A DNA stretch of 14,416 bases from JAJFTV01 sp964426355 (GTDB taxonomy: Bacteria; Chloroflexota; Anaerolineae; Anaerolineales; Anaerolineaceae), in assembly GCA_964426355.1 (NCBI GenBank), contig CAYRRA010000113.1:1-14416 (forward strand). Reading direction: 5' to 3'. Positions 1 through 7,870 of this stretch are shown one piece after another. The notes beneath the pieces are model-generated. The model made no database searches, was not told the origin of the DNA, and saw only the letters and a list, made by a program, of their open reading frames with translations. Numbering within the stretch: the first letter of the stretch is position 1; every line of letters starts with the position of its first letter. Position numbers and translations under genes: made by a program.

Positions 1-1499
1 TCCCAAGCGATCAAGGAATTCGTGGAACGCCCAGCAATTGCGCCGCAAAACGGCTTATAACCATGAAAAATACTGTTCATCGTCCCGCTACCGCGTGTGG
101 TGGTCAAAAATGTATGCCGAAAACCGAGCAAACCGCGTGTGGGTACCAGGTAAGTCAGGTGCACGCTCCCATCGGGCATATTCCTCATATCCAGCATCTG
201 ACCCCGCCGGCTGCCCAGCATCTCGACAACCGTTCCAACCACATCCGCAGGTACTTCCACATGAACTTCTTCGATGGGCTCCAGCAGTGTATTGTCTTCG
301 CTGCGCTTATAAATCACCTCCGGTCGTGAAACCTGAAGTTCGTAGCCTTCGCGGCGCATGGTCTCGATCAGAATGGCAAGATGCAATTCACCGCGCCCGG
401 ACACAAGGAAGACATTGGCATTATCGGTGTCTTCCACACGCAGCGCAATATTATTGCGTAGTTCCTTGAACAATCTTTCACGCAGCTTGCGTGATGTACT
501 CCATTTACCTTCTGTACCGGTAAAGGGGGAGGTATTCACGCCAAACGTCATCTGCACAGTAGGCGCTTCTACATGGATGGGTGGTAAGGCTTTCGGGTTC
601 TCTGGGTCTGCCAGGGTCTCTCCGATGCCCACATTTTCCAATCCGGCAATTGCCACAATCTCGCCAGCCTGGGCATTTTCTACCTCGGTTCGCTGCAACC
701 CTTCATACACGTATAAATATCGCGCTCGCTCCGGGAAAACCTGCCCGCTGATATCTATGCGCGCCAGAGGTTGGTTTGCGTTGATTTGACCAGCAAAAAT
801 GCGCCCGATTGCCATATTACCGCGGTACTCATCGTACGCCAGGTTGGTAATCAGCATTTGCAGCGAGGCTTCCGGATCCACCTGGGGTGCGGGGATATGA
901 TCGAGAATCGCTTTAAACAATACACCCAAATCATCATCCAGTTGAGGCGTTAAGCCTGCCTGACCGGTAATGGCATTACAGTAAACGATGGGGAAACTTG
1001 CCTGAGTCTCGCTGGCGCCTAACTCAATAAACAGGTCAAATGTCGCGTTCAGGCTGTTATCCGGCTCGGCATCCTTGCGGTCCATTTTGTTAATCACCAC
1101 TACAGCCGGATGCCCCATCTCCAGCGCCTTTTTAAGCACAAAGCGGGTCTGCGGCATGGGACCTTCAGCAGCATCCACCAGGAGCAAAACACCATCCACC
1201 ATATTCATGATACGTTCCACCTCACCGCCAAAATCGGCATGTCCAGGCGTATCAACAATATTGATCTTCACCATCTCACCCGTTTCCGGATGGGGAATAT
1301 GGATGGAAGTGTTTTTAGAGAGAATCGTAATCCCGCGTTCGCGCTCGAGGTCATTTGAATCCATCACGCGTTCCACCAAATGTTGGTTTTCACGGAATAC
1401 GCGCGCCTGCCGGAGCAACTTGTCCACAAGAGTCGTCTTACCATGATCGACATGGGCGATAATCGCCACGTTTCTAATATCTTTCCTTGTTATCAGCAT
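1..1499 (-). CDS. typA: Translational GTPase TypA/BipA (3' end outside window)
   Basis: This is a ribosome-binding GTPase of the EF-G/LepA superfamily. TypA/BipA acts in the cytoplasm on 50S assembly and translation under stress or cold. Reading from ATG at 1499, all G motifs are visible: P-loop AHVDHGKTT at residues 15-23, RGITI at 55-59, DTPGH at 83-87 and NKMD at 137-140. Further on come the TypA-type stretch TSPFTGTEGKW and the C-terminal motif TRGLLGFR. The frame stays open for 499 codons to base 1. The family is about 610 residues, so roughly 110 residues lie beyond the window. The start is supported by AAAGGTAAG a few bases upstream and by the match to the family N-terminus (TRKDIRNVAIIAHVDHGKTT). 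It is preceded by its own likely promoter and, beyond that, by a terminator, so it is probably monocistronic. The identification is firm. Confidence 0.97.
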   Translation of the reverse strand, partial: MLITRKDIRNVAIIAHVDHGKTTLVDKLLRQARVFRENQHLVERVMDSNDLERERGITILSKNTSIHIPHPETGEMVKINIVDTPGHADFGGEVERIMNMVDGVLLLVDAAEGPMPQTRFVLKKALEMGHPAVVVINKMDRKDAEPDNSLNATFDLFIELGASETQASFPIVYCNAITGQAGLTPQLDDDLGVLFKAILDHIPAPQVDPEASLQMLITNLAYDEYRGNMAIGRIFAGQINANQPLARIDISGQVFPERARYLYVYEGLQRTEVENAQAGEIVAIAGLENVGIGETLADPENPKALPPIHVEAPTVQMTFGVNTSPFTGTEGKWSTSRKLRERLFKELRNNIALRVEDTDNANVFLVSGRGELHLAILIETMRREGYELQVSRPEVIYKRSEDNTLLEPIEEVHVEVPADVVGTVVEMLGSRRGQMLDMRNMPDGSVHLTYLVPTRGLLGFRHTFLTTTRGSGTMNSIFHGYKPFCGAIAGRSTNSLIAW

Positions 1500-1580
1500 A
1501 ACATCTTACCTTTATCAAAACCTTCCACAAAAAATACGATTACCGTTCTCTCCGGCGAAACAGGAAGGCACAAGCGAACA

Positions 1581-1609
1581 ATCATATCAAGAATATTTGA
1601 ACTTGAAAA
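1581..1609 (-). promoter_or_regulatory. Probable sigma-70 promoter of typA
   Basis: On the minus strand a -35 TTTTCA (1604-1609) is followed after exactly 17 bp by a -10 TATGAT (1581-1586). The -10 is preceded by TGA, giving the extended -10 form TGnTATAAT. The predicted start near 1574 gives a leader of about 75 nt before typA. It lies between the terminator at 1691-1716 and the typA start, where a promoter is needed. The -35 matches the consensus at 4 of 6 positions, so the call is moderate. Confidence 0.45.
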
Positions 1610-1680
1610 GGGGCAAATTTCCATCGCCTCAAGTGAGTTTTCCAGAACCTTTCCGTGAAGAGTGCTCCTTTTTACATCCT

Positions 1681-1728
1681 GAAAAAATAACGGGCTCCAA
1701 ATCACATTGAAGCCCGCTCGTTTTTTTT
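1681..1728 (-). terminator. Rho-independent terminator after the M81 gene
   Basis: The arms CGGGCT (1691-1696) and AGCCCG (1711-1716) form a stem extended by CAA/TTG after one mismatch. On the minus strand the hairpin is followed by TTATTTTTTC (1690-1681). On the plus strand it is followed by eight T (1721-1728), so it could work both ways. The M81 gene ends 24 bp before the flanking T run, which fits termination of that transcript ahead of typA. Confidence 0.8.
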
Positions 1729-1751
1729 GTACAGAAAACAAACCGCCTGGT

Positions 1752-3260
1752 TTAGTTTTTTCGATGTACCTTTCCCAAACCCTGCAAGCGCACCCCATCA
1801 CGCAGATTTTGATAAGAATAGGTCTCCGGGTTGTTGATAATCGAGCTAGGCGCTTCCACGTCAATAATCGTATGGCACAATGGCTCGAAATCTGCGCGGT
1901 AATGGTTGGTGCTTTTCAAAACCAGAATCTTCATCTCTGCTGGCTCAATACCCACTACGCGCATAAACGACTGGTCCAGTATCTGCGTGCGGTGGCTTCC
2001 GACTGCGATACGTACATTTCCAATCCGTAACTGAGCCATCTTTCCCAGATCAGTGCGTACACCACCTGCCATGGGTCCCGTACAGACGAATTCTCCCTGA
2101 TGTAATCGCACCACCTCAAACACCCCATGGCAGGGTCGATGACCGGGTGTCAATTTTCCGCCTAAATCCATCTCGATGCTTGCACCCTCGCCAGCGTGGT
2201 GTGCTCGTTCTGCTGCCTGAGGGTCATAGAGCAGACCGACTGCCGAATCTGGTGCGTTTTGCTTCAGTAGTTCTTCCAATATCCACACTGTGTCCGAGCT
2301 GGAGCCGCCGCCAGGATTATCCTGCGTATCGGCGAGGATCACCGGTTTTGTGGCATGTTGTGCAAGCTCAATTGCCTGCCTGACGCCTTCATAGGCGTCA
2401 GGTAAATCAGCGCGGAACTGTGCTTCGCGATCCAATGCAGCTTGCAGCAAGCGTTTTGCTGCCCGGTCGGCTGCCTCCTGGGTTGACCCATACGCAAAAA
2501 CAGTTGGTCCCATGTGGGGCATGTCACCTTCAACAAAACCCTGCATCACCGATGCGGTGACCACCTGGGGATCCGCTTCCACCTCGTCAATGGTGGCATA
2601 CAACGACTGGCTTGGTTCACGGTTGGTTGCCATCGTTGAGCCTGGCATCAAGAAGGGAATTGGATGATAGGCTTTAAAAATGGGATTTCCTCGTAATAAG
2701 TAATCCATCACACGCGCACAACGTACACCGGTATCGTAGATATCCACGTGGGGGTACGTTCGATACCCTTCTAAAACATCCGAAGCGTCAAAGAATTCCC
2801 TGGAGATGTTTCCATGCAAATCAAGGGAGACCACCACCGGTATATCTCTCACCACCTCACGAACCTTGCGGACAATTTCTATTTCACCTTCTTGATATGG
2901 TTCAAAAACCATTGCACCGTGCAAATCCAGGTAAACGCCGTCATAAGGTGCCCCCGCTGCCAATGGTTTTAGGATCAAATCCAGCAATTCATAGAACAAA
3001 TCTTGAGGAATTGATGCAGACGGCTCAGCTTCGCCTATTTTCGCCAACGGCACAATCTGATGACCCAGGCGTTCAGCCTCAGCGTAGAAGCCACAAATCG
3101 AGTTGTTGTAGTCCTTTCCCTGAAAAACCTGTTCCAATTCATCAGGAGGGTATATCCCGCACAAACTCGCGCTGCGTGAAGCAAAGCTCTCGTATGTTGT
3201 AGGTATTGGAGAAAATGTGTTGGTTTCATGTAAAAAAGCTGCCAAAGCGATACGAGCCAT
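1752..3260 (-). CDS. M81 family metallopeptidase (MlrC-like)
   Basis: This is a 502-residue homologue of MlrC, the zinc-dependent enzyme known for the last step of microcystin breakdown. Most family members have no known substrate. The protein is cytoplasmic, with no signal peptide. Family motifs are HETNTFSP at residues 11-18, LDLHGAM at 111-117, SLDLHGN at 145-151, YPHVD at 169-173, DNPGGG at 314-319 and KSTNHYRADFEP at 449-460. D147, H149 and H171 have the D-x-H...H spacing (2, then 22) that I recall for the zinc ligands of MlrC, so the metal site appears intact. ATG at 3260 is chosen over an in-frame ATG at 3293: the sequence AAGGAG sits 8 bases before 3260, and the family N-terminus begins at MARIALAAFLHETN. 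The gene has its own candidate -10 and is bracketed by terminators, so it is probably a single-gene unit. Calling it a microcystinase would be unjustified. Confidence 0.93.
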   Translation of the reverse strand: MARIALAAFLHETNTFSPIPTTYESFASRSASLCGIYPPDELEQVFQGKDYNNSICGFYAEAERLGHQIVPLAKIGEAEPSASIPQDLFYELLDLILKPLAAGAPYDGVYLDLHGAMVFEPYQEGEIEIVRKVREVVRDIPVVVSLDLHGNISREFFDASDVLEGYRTYPHVDIYDTGVRCARVMDYLLRGNPIFKAYHPIPFLMPGSTMATNREPSQSLYATIDEVEADPQVVTASVMQGFVEGDMPHMGPTVFAYGSTQEAADRAAKRLLQAALDREAQFRADLPDAYEGVRQAIELAQHATKPVILADTQDNPGGGSSSDTVWILEELLKQNAPDSAVGLLYDPQAAERAHHAGEGASIEMDLGGKLTPGHRPCHGVFEVVRLHQGEFVCTGPMAGGVRTDLGKMAQLRIGNVRIAVGSHRTQILDQSFMRVVGIEPAEMKILVLKSTNHYRADFEPLCHTIIDVEAPSSIINNPETYSYQNLRDGVRLQGLGKVHRKN

Positions 3261-3317
3261 CGGATTACTCCTTAAATAATAAATTTCAAGCACTGGTAAA
3301 TCAAAACATCGGGTTTG

Positions 3318-3323
3318 ATTATA
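3318..3323 (-). promoter_or_regulatory. Candidate -10 box of the M81 gene promoter
   Basis: A perfect TATAAT lies on the minus strand 57 bp before the M81 start and just after the upstream gene's terminator. No good -35 is present at 17 bp; the hexamer there is GTTTTT, inside the terminator's T-rich arm. Transcription would begin near 3311 and give a leader of about 50 nt. The position is right but the -35 is weak. Confidence 0.4.
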
Positions 3324-3337
3324 TCTCAGCTTGAGAA

Positions 3338-3372
3338 AAGAAAAACTGCTCCAAGTTGGAGCAGTTTTTCTT
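3338..3372 (-). terminator. Rho-independent terminator after the flavolipoprotein gene
   Basis: A perfect 16-bp inverted repeat (arms 3338-3353 and 3357-3372) has a 3-nt loop. Its GC core is CTGCTCCA/TGGAGCAG, flanked by A and T tracts. It begins 38 bp after the stop of the flavolipoprotein gene. The A/T flanks make it competent on either strand, but only the minus-strand gene needs it here. Confidence 0.9.
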
Positions 3373-3409
3373 ACGAGAAGTAAAACGTTAAATATTTACC
3401 AATAAGGAA

Positions 3410-4981
3410 TTATGCGGATTTTTCAGTCGATGCATTTTTTCCAGCGATCCGACCGAATACCACTGTAGATGAAATCGCAGTTCCTGAACCAGGGTAATAG
3501 GGTCCTATGAACCCACCCGCATTCATACCACCCGCATACAGGTTAGGAATGGGATTACCATAAACATCCAGGACACGCGCTTCCTTATCAATCTTCAAAC
3601 CACCCACCGAGCCCAGGTTGACAGATGTGACTTGCGTGGCATAATACGGTGCCTGGTCAAGGGCTGTCAAGGCTTCAGATTTACCAAACAGGGTATCCAC
3701 ACCACCATTTGCCATATCGTCATTCCAACTATTCACTGTGATGGTCAATTGCGTAGCATTGATACCGAGTTTTTCTGCCAGTTCTTCCAGCGTTTCGCCT
3801 TTCACAATTCTACCGCTGGCGATTTCTTCGCTGAGGTCATCGCTCAGTGGACCCCAAATTCCGCCCAAAGCAGCACCACCCAGGTTCTTAACGTTTTCAT
3901 CAAAGATTGCCCAGGCAAGGTGACCTTCCTGGTTAAAGACTGCCCGCATGGCAAATGCATAATGGGAAGCCTCATCGACAAAACGCATACCGTACTTATT
4001 CACCCATATTCCAGGTACGGCTGCAATTTCCTGGTTTAAGGCTGCTGCACCCATCGAAACAAATGGGACACCAATGGTTCCGCCAAGACCCGCCAGGTCT
4101 GCGCCAAGCGTCATCCCCATCTTTATGCCATCGCCAGTATTGGTTATCGAACAGAGGCAAAGACCCGTTTCAAGTTCCCAATACTGTTGTGCTGCCATCT
4201 CGCGCGCCATCTCTTTGTTGCGGTCAATACCGCCTGTAGCAAGGACCACTCCCCGGTTCGCTTTGATATACGTTTCTTTTCCTACAACTATCGCTTTCAC
4301 ACCTACCACTGTTTTGTTATCATCGGCAATCAGGGTCTGTACCGGTGAATCCTTGCGAATATCGATGCCAAGTCCCTCAGCATATTCATTCAAAATCGCA
4401 ATATGGACTTCACCTGTTCCAGCTTGTGCTTTTGTCCCGCGCCCTCCCGGTACATGAATACGGGGTAGATTCAGCGATGGGTCCATATTGGGAAGCCGTG
4501 AAACGCTGTAAACATCCACATAGGTAATGCCGTGCGCCACGCACCATTCAACAGCAGCGGGCGCATTTTCAGCCAATAACTTGATCAAATCTGGGTTAGC
4601 AATACCTTCAGCCTCAAGCGTCCAAAGATCAATATGTTTTTGCACCGTATCTTCAGTGCCCTTTCCAAATTCCTTTTGGAATGGGGTACCTGCCGCCTGG
4701 ATCACTGCCCCTGAAATGGATGTAGAGCCACCCACTGCCGGGCTTTTTTCAAGCACGATTACTTTTGCGCCATTCACTTCAACGGCTTCGATGGCAGCGA
4801 CTAAACCAGTGCCGCCAGCGCCAATAACTACAACATCTGTTTCCTCATCCCATTTTACATTTGAGGAGGATTGTGAACCACAACCACCCAACAATACGCC
4901 GCCAGAAACTGCAACACCAGTTGCCAGCAACCCCTTCAGAAAAGCCCTTCGATCAAAAGGCAGTTTAAAATAATCAGCCAT
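3410..4981 (-). CDS. Tat-exported FAD-dependent oxidoreductase lipoprotein (FAD_binding_2 / KstD-like)
   Basis: This is a 523-residue flavoenzyme of the fumarate reductase/3-ketosteroid dehydrogenase/urocanate reductase superfamily. The N-terminus has a twin arginine (R11-R12, RRAFLKG), a hydrophobic stretch and a lipobox ending at C34 (LGGC). This predicts Tat export and anchoring as an outer-face lipoprotein. The Rossmann motif GAGGTG is at residues 54-59, ribose-binding E78 follows, then GGSTSISGAV at 84-93 and NTGDG at 281-285. The C-terminus reads YPGSG at 496-500, matching the Tyr-Pro-Gly-x-Gly of 3-ketosteroid dehydrogenases. The HHTMGG-type segment of fumarate reductases is replaced by LGSVGG (456-461), and no equivalent of their proton-donor Arg is obvious. 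There is no CXXCH haem motif and no FMN-binding domain, so the electron partner must be another protein. ATG at 4981 has AGGAGG 8 nt upstream. The substrate is unknown; simple fumarate reduction is unlikely. Confidence 0.9.
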   Translation of the reverse strand: MADYFKLPFDRRAFLKGLLATGVAVSGGVLLGGCGSQSSSNVKWDEETDVVVIGAGGTGLVAAIEAVEVNGAKVIVLEKSPAVGGSTSISGAVIQAAGTPFQKEFGKGTEDTVQKHIDLWTLEAEGIANPDLIKLLAENAPAAVEWCVAHGITYVDVYSVSRLPNMDPSLNLPRIHVPGGRGTKAQAGTGEVHIAILNEYAEGLGIDIRKDSPVQTLIADDNKTVVGVKAIVVGKETYIKANRGVVLATGGIDRNKEMAREMAAQQYWELETGLCLCSITNTGDGIKMGMTLGADLAGLGGTIGVPFVSMGAAALNQEIAAVPGIWVNKYGMRFVDEASHYAFAMRAVFNQEGHLAWAIFDENVKNLGGAALGGIWGPLSDDLSEEIASGRIVKGETLEELAEKLGINATQLTITVNSWNDDMANGGVDTLFGKSEALTALDQAPYYATQVTSVNLGSVGGLKIDKEARVLDVYGNPIPNLYAGGMNAGGFIGPYYPGSGTAISSTVVFGRIAGKNASTEKSA

Positions 4982-5042
4982 TCCATTTACCTCCTAATAA
5001 TTCATTCCTTTAATTTTTTCAAGCTTTACCCGATATAGTTTT

Positions 5043-5071
5043 AGTATAGATTAAAAAAAGATGAGAGTCAC
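5043..5071 (-). promoter_or_regulatory. Sigma-70 promoter of the flavolipoprotein gene
   Basis: On the minus strand, -35 GTGACT (5066-5071) and -10 TATACT (5043-5048) are separated by exactly 17 bp. They match the consensus at 4 and 5 of 6 positions. The start would be near 5036, giving a leader of about 55 nt with an AGGAGG ribosome site. The poor -35 suits a promoter that needs an activator, and candidate activator sites lie directly upstream. Confidence 0.65.
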
Positions 5072-5080
5072 CACGCTTAA

Positions 5081-5118
5081 GTTAGGGTTTCTGGTTAGGT
5101 TTCTAGATTAAGAAACCT
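5081..5118. promoter_or_regulatory. Candidate operator: three GGTTTCT half-sites
   Basis: Two abutting 12-bp units, gttagggtttct (5081-5092) and ggttaggtttct (5093-5104), share the tail GGTTTCT at 12-bp spacing. A third copy lies inverted as AGAAACC at 5111-5117, making a perfect 8-bp dyad (arms 5097-5104 and 5111-5118, 6-bp spacer). The array sits about 10 to 47 bp upstream of the -35 box of the flavolipoprotein gene and just after the LAL gene's stop. Its placement and mixed direct/inverted arrangement suit a LuxR/MalT-type activator. Binding by that LAL protein is inference. Confidence 0.5.
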
Positions 5119-5121
5119 GTT

Positions 5122-7860
5122 TCAGGTAGGTTTTTGGATAGCTCCATTTTTTAGAATCCCTAACTCATATCCTTTCTGAACTGCCTGGGTACGGCTGTGA
5201 ACCCCAAGTTTACTGAAAATGTTAACGATATGCCACTTTGTTGTACCCAGGGTGATGTTCAAATACTCCGAAATTTCCTGGTTTGACCATCCTGCATGGA
5301 TAAATTCAAAAATTTCTTGCTCGCGATCGCTTAAGGCATCCTGAATCTTTTTTCCAGCAGTTTGTCCAACAATTTCGGTTGAAGGTTTTTTCACAACCGC
5401 AAGGACTTTTAACAGGTAATTTTTGATCGATTCTGGAACCCGGTCTATTATCGCACTCATAAGTTCAGCGATGTGTGATTGTAAAAAATAGGATTTGATG
5501 TAACCATTCTCAAAACCAATCATCACCGCACATTCAAGATATTGATATGCGTTTTCTTTGTTCCCCTTTAAATATGCCGATTCTGTAAGCAGCAACAAAA
5601 TCTTGAATTCTTCATATTTTGCACCGTGCTCACGACTTATTATCTGAATTTCTTCGAGCAAATCCTCTGCCAATAAATATTCCCTCTGGGCAATCATCAC
5701 CTCTGCCCGAATGAGCCCTTCAAAAATTCGTTCATAACTGGATTGCTCGCAATCCAATTTCAGGGAAATGGCTTCATTAATCAATTTTGATGCCTTGTGA
5801 ATTTCTCCTAAAGATAAGGCGTGTCGAACTTGCGCAAGATGAACCAGGTACAAAAGATGTTGAGAAAAATCCTGTGAAAGGTGAACAGCTTCTTCCAAAA
5901 GGCTGTTCACCATGATATTTTCGCCAAGCAATCCAAATACATGAATGGCATCCAATAGAGTTATGATCTGATCGTATTTGGTTCCATTCTGTTCGCTATG
6001 CTGTAACCCTTGGAAGACAAAACGTCGTGCACTTTCGCTTTGATCCAATTCCCAATGAATAAAACCCAATTTTGTATATGCATGCCCTGGGAGAAAAACA
6101 TGATTGGTTTGTTTTATGTCATTGGGTTGCGGATAATGGATGAGCCGTCTTAAAGACCTTTCAACACCACTAAAATCACCCTGGTTAAATTTGACCAGAA
6201 GTAGATAATACGATAGAACCGCCATACCAGCAAAATCATCCAGAATGGAAACATTATGAAAACCATTTTTGAATTTATGACTTGCTGATTCAAAATGCCC
6301 GGTTCTTAGATCAATTAACCCACTTAATCGAGCAAACAGGCTTTTGATAGATCGTGACGGGGAATGCAGTAATGCCTCTGCATCTAAAAGTAGTTGGGCG
6401 CTTTTTCGATAATCGCTGGATATGTAATTCCGATATGCCTGCAAAAAAAGAAGTTGTGGGTAAAGAGAGGGATTTGTCTGGCAGACATCGGTTTCCTGAA
6501 CAATCATTGCCGCGTATGCAAGAAGTTCATCTGCTCTGTCCAGAAAACCATTCAACAATAACACCCATGCATAGGTAATGCACAACCAGGGGCGTTCTGA
6601 AATTTCCCGCTTGGTAAGTAAGTTGAAATGTTCCATCTTTTCACTGACTCTTCCAAATTCAAGGAGTGAAATGGAATATTTGTTGACCATTTTTATGGTC
6701 TGTTCTAAATCTCCTGCATGCATGGTATGTTTTAATGCTTCAGTGAAATAGCTATTCTTCTCAAACCATTCGGAAGCAAGCTGATGATATTCTGCCTCCT
6801 GGCAGGGATCAAGTTTCCGCCTGAGAAAATCCATAAACAAAGGCTGAATCTGGTACCAGTAACGATGAGCATCCATCGAATATATAAACAGGTCGTTTCG
6901 ATGTAATTCTGATAGATAATGAAGGCTGTCCGCTTTCCCTGATACTGCACGGCATAAATCAGGCGAGAGTTGATCTAAAACGGAACATGCCAGGAGAAAT
7001 TGTTGAAAATCAACTTTCAGTTCATTCCAAATCTCCTGCTCGATAAAATCGCCGACATACCAACATTGGCTGTTGAACCCCTGCAAAGTAAACGAATCCA
7101 GCGGCTGGCTCTTGAGATAAATCATTACCATACGGAGAGCAGCAGCCCATCCAGATGTTTTGCTTTCAATTTCACACAATTGCAGTGCTGAAAATGGTTT
7201 CTGAAAGTTCATTGACATTAATTGCTCAATCTCATCCAGAGTGAAGCGCAAATCATCTGCTCGCATTTCTGCAACCTGATTTTGGATGCGTAAACGCCCT
7301 AACGATAATGTCCTGTCATCTCGTGTAAGAATCACTAGATGAAATTGGGGTGGCAAGAAATCGATAAAACTGTTCATAAACTGCTGAATTTCAGGCAGCG
7401 TGATGAAATGGAAATTTTCCAACACCAACACGCTTTTATCCGCAATGCCAGAAATATCATTAAGCAAGATGGTCATGATATTGAAAATATCCTGGTTACG
7501 GATAGAATTCCATTCCAGCGATTTTCCAATTTCTGGGTTCAATTTTTTTAGTGCTGCCAAAAGATACAGGATGAACTGGTTTCGGTCATTATCCTGCTGG
7601 TCGAGAATCCACCATGAACATGGCAAAGAAAGAGTTTTTAGCCAATCTACAGCCAACGTTGTTTTTCCAAACCCGGCAGGAGCGCAAATAAGTGTTATTT
7701 TTCGCTCTTGAGTGAGTTCCAATCGCTCAAGCAATCTCGGGCGGGTCAATGTTTTTGCCAGAACTGCTGGCATATTTAGCTTTGTTTGGAGAAGTTGATT
7801 AGGTTTGAGATCACTGAGATTGGGTGTTGTAAACTTCGGGTTGACTTTCAAATCAGGCAA
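5122..7860 (-). CDS. LuxR-family ATP-dependent (MalT-like, LAL) transcriptional regulator, copy A
   Basis: This is a 912-residue LAL regulator, a STAND-type ATPase switch that senses an inducer and activates transcription. The N-terminal signature LLQTKL...TRPRLLERL (residues 23-46) is followed by Walker A APAGFGKTT (60-68). The Walker B region reads VLVLENFHFI (144-153) where the family usually has LDDYHLI, so both acidic positions are altered (D to E, D to N). After the NOD region comes a long helical TPR-like domain (about 390-800). A LuxR-type helix-turn-helix follows at 842-905 (LSDREQEIF...SNQEISEYLNITLGTTKWHIVNIFSKLGV). Translation starts at TTG 7860, preceded by GAGGAG with a 10-nt gap; an in-frame stop lies 21 bases upstream. 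The first ATG (residue 30) would cut into the LAL signature. It lies codirectionally upstream of the flavolipoprotein gene, its most likely target. Confidence 0.94.
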   Translation of the reverse strand: MPDLKVNPKFTTPNLSDLKPNQLLQTKLNMPAVLAKTLTRPRLLERLELTQERKITLICAPAGFGKTTLAVDWLKTLSLPCSWWILDQQDNDRNQFILYLLAALKKLNPEIGKSLEWNSIRNQDIFNIMTILLNDISGIADKSVLVLENFHFITLPEIQQFMNSFIDFLPPQFHLVILTRDDRTLSLGRLRIQNQVAEMRADDLRFTLDEIEQLMSMNFQKPFSALQLCEIESKTSGWAAALRMVMIYLKSQPLDSFTLQGFNSQCWYVGDFIEQEIWNELKVDFQQFLLACSVLDQLSPDLCRAVSGKADSLHYLSELHRNDLFIYSMDAHRYWYQIQPLFMDFLRRKLDPCQEAEYHQLASEWFEKNSYFTEALKHTMHAGDLEQTIKMVNKYSISLLEFGRVSEKMEHFNLLTKREISERPWLCITYAWVLLLNGFLDRADELLAYAAMIVQETDVCQTNPSLYPQLLFLQAYRNYISSDYRKSAQLLLDAEALLHSPSRSIKSLFARLSGLIDLRTGHFESASHKFKNGFHNVSILDDFAGMAVLSYYLLLVKFNQGDFSGVERSLRRLIHYPQPNDIKQTNHVFLPGHAYTKLGFIHWELDQSESARRFVFQGLQHSEQNGTKYDQIITLLDAIHVFGLLGENIMVNSLLEEAVHLSQDFSQHLLYLVHLAQVRHALSLGEIHKASKLINEAISLKLDCEQSSYERIFEGLIRAEVMIAQREYLLAEDLLEEIQIISREHGAKYEEFKILLLLTESAYLKGNKENAYQYLECAVMIGFENGYIKSYFLQSHIAELMSAIIDRVPESIKNYLLKVLAVVKKPSTEIVGQTAGKKIQDALSDREQEIFEFIHAGWSNQEISEYLNITLGTTKWHIVNIFSKLGVHSRTQAVQKGYELGILKNGAIQKPT

Positions 7861-7870
7861 GAAAGAAAAT

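Noticed and set aside
38..789. Plus-strand ORFs of 143 residues in the left end
   Set aside because: They are antisense shadows of typA, whose motifs are continuous on the minus strand from 1499 to 1.
1625..1864. Upstream part of a 123-residue minus-strand ORF (1493-1864)
   Set aside because: It crosses the M81 stop region and the terminator hairpin out of frame. Only the part from 1624 onward is worth considering.
3261..3293. 11-residue extension of the M81 protein to an upstream ATG
   Set aside because: The strong AAGGAG site serves the ATG at 3260, and the family N-terminus begins at MARIALAAFLHETN. The longer start lacks a ribosome site.
3410..4981. Annotation as fumarate reductase flavoprotein
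   Set aside because: The catalytic His/Arg segments typical of soluble fumarate reductases are not evident, and there is no haem or FMN-binding domain. Only superfamily membership is supported.
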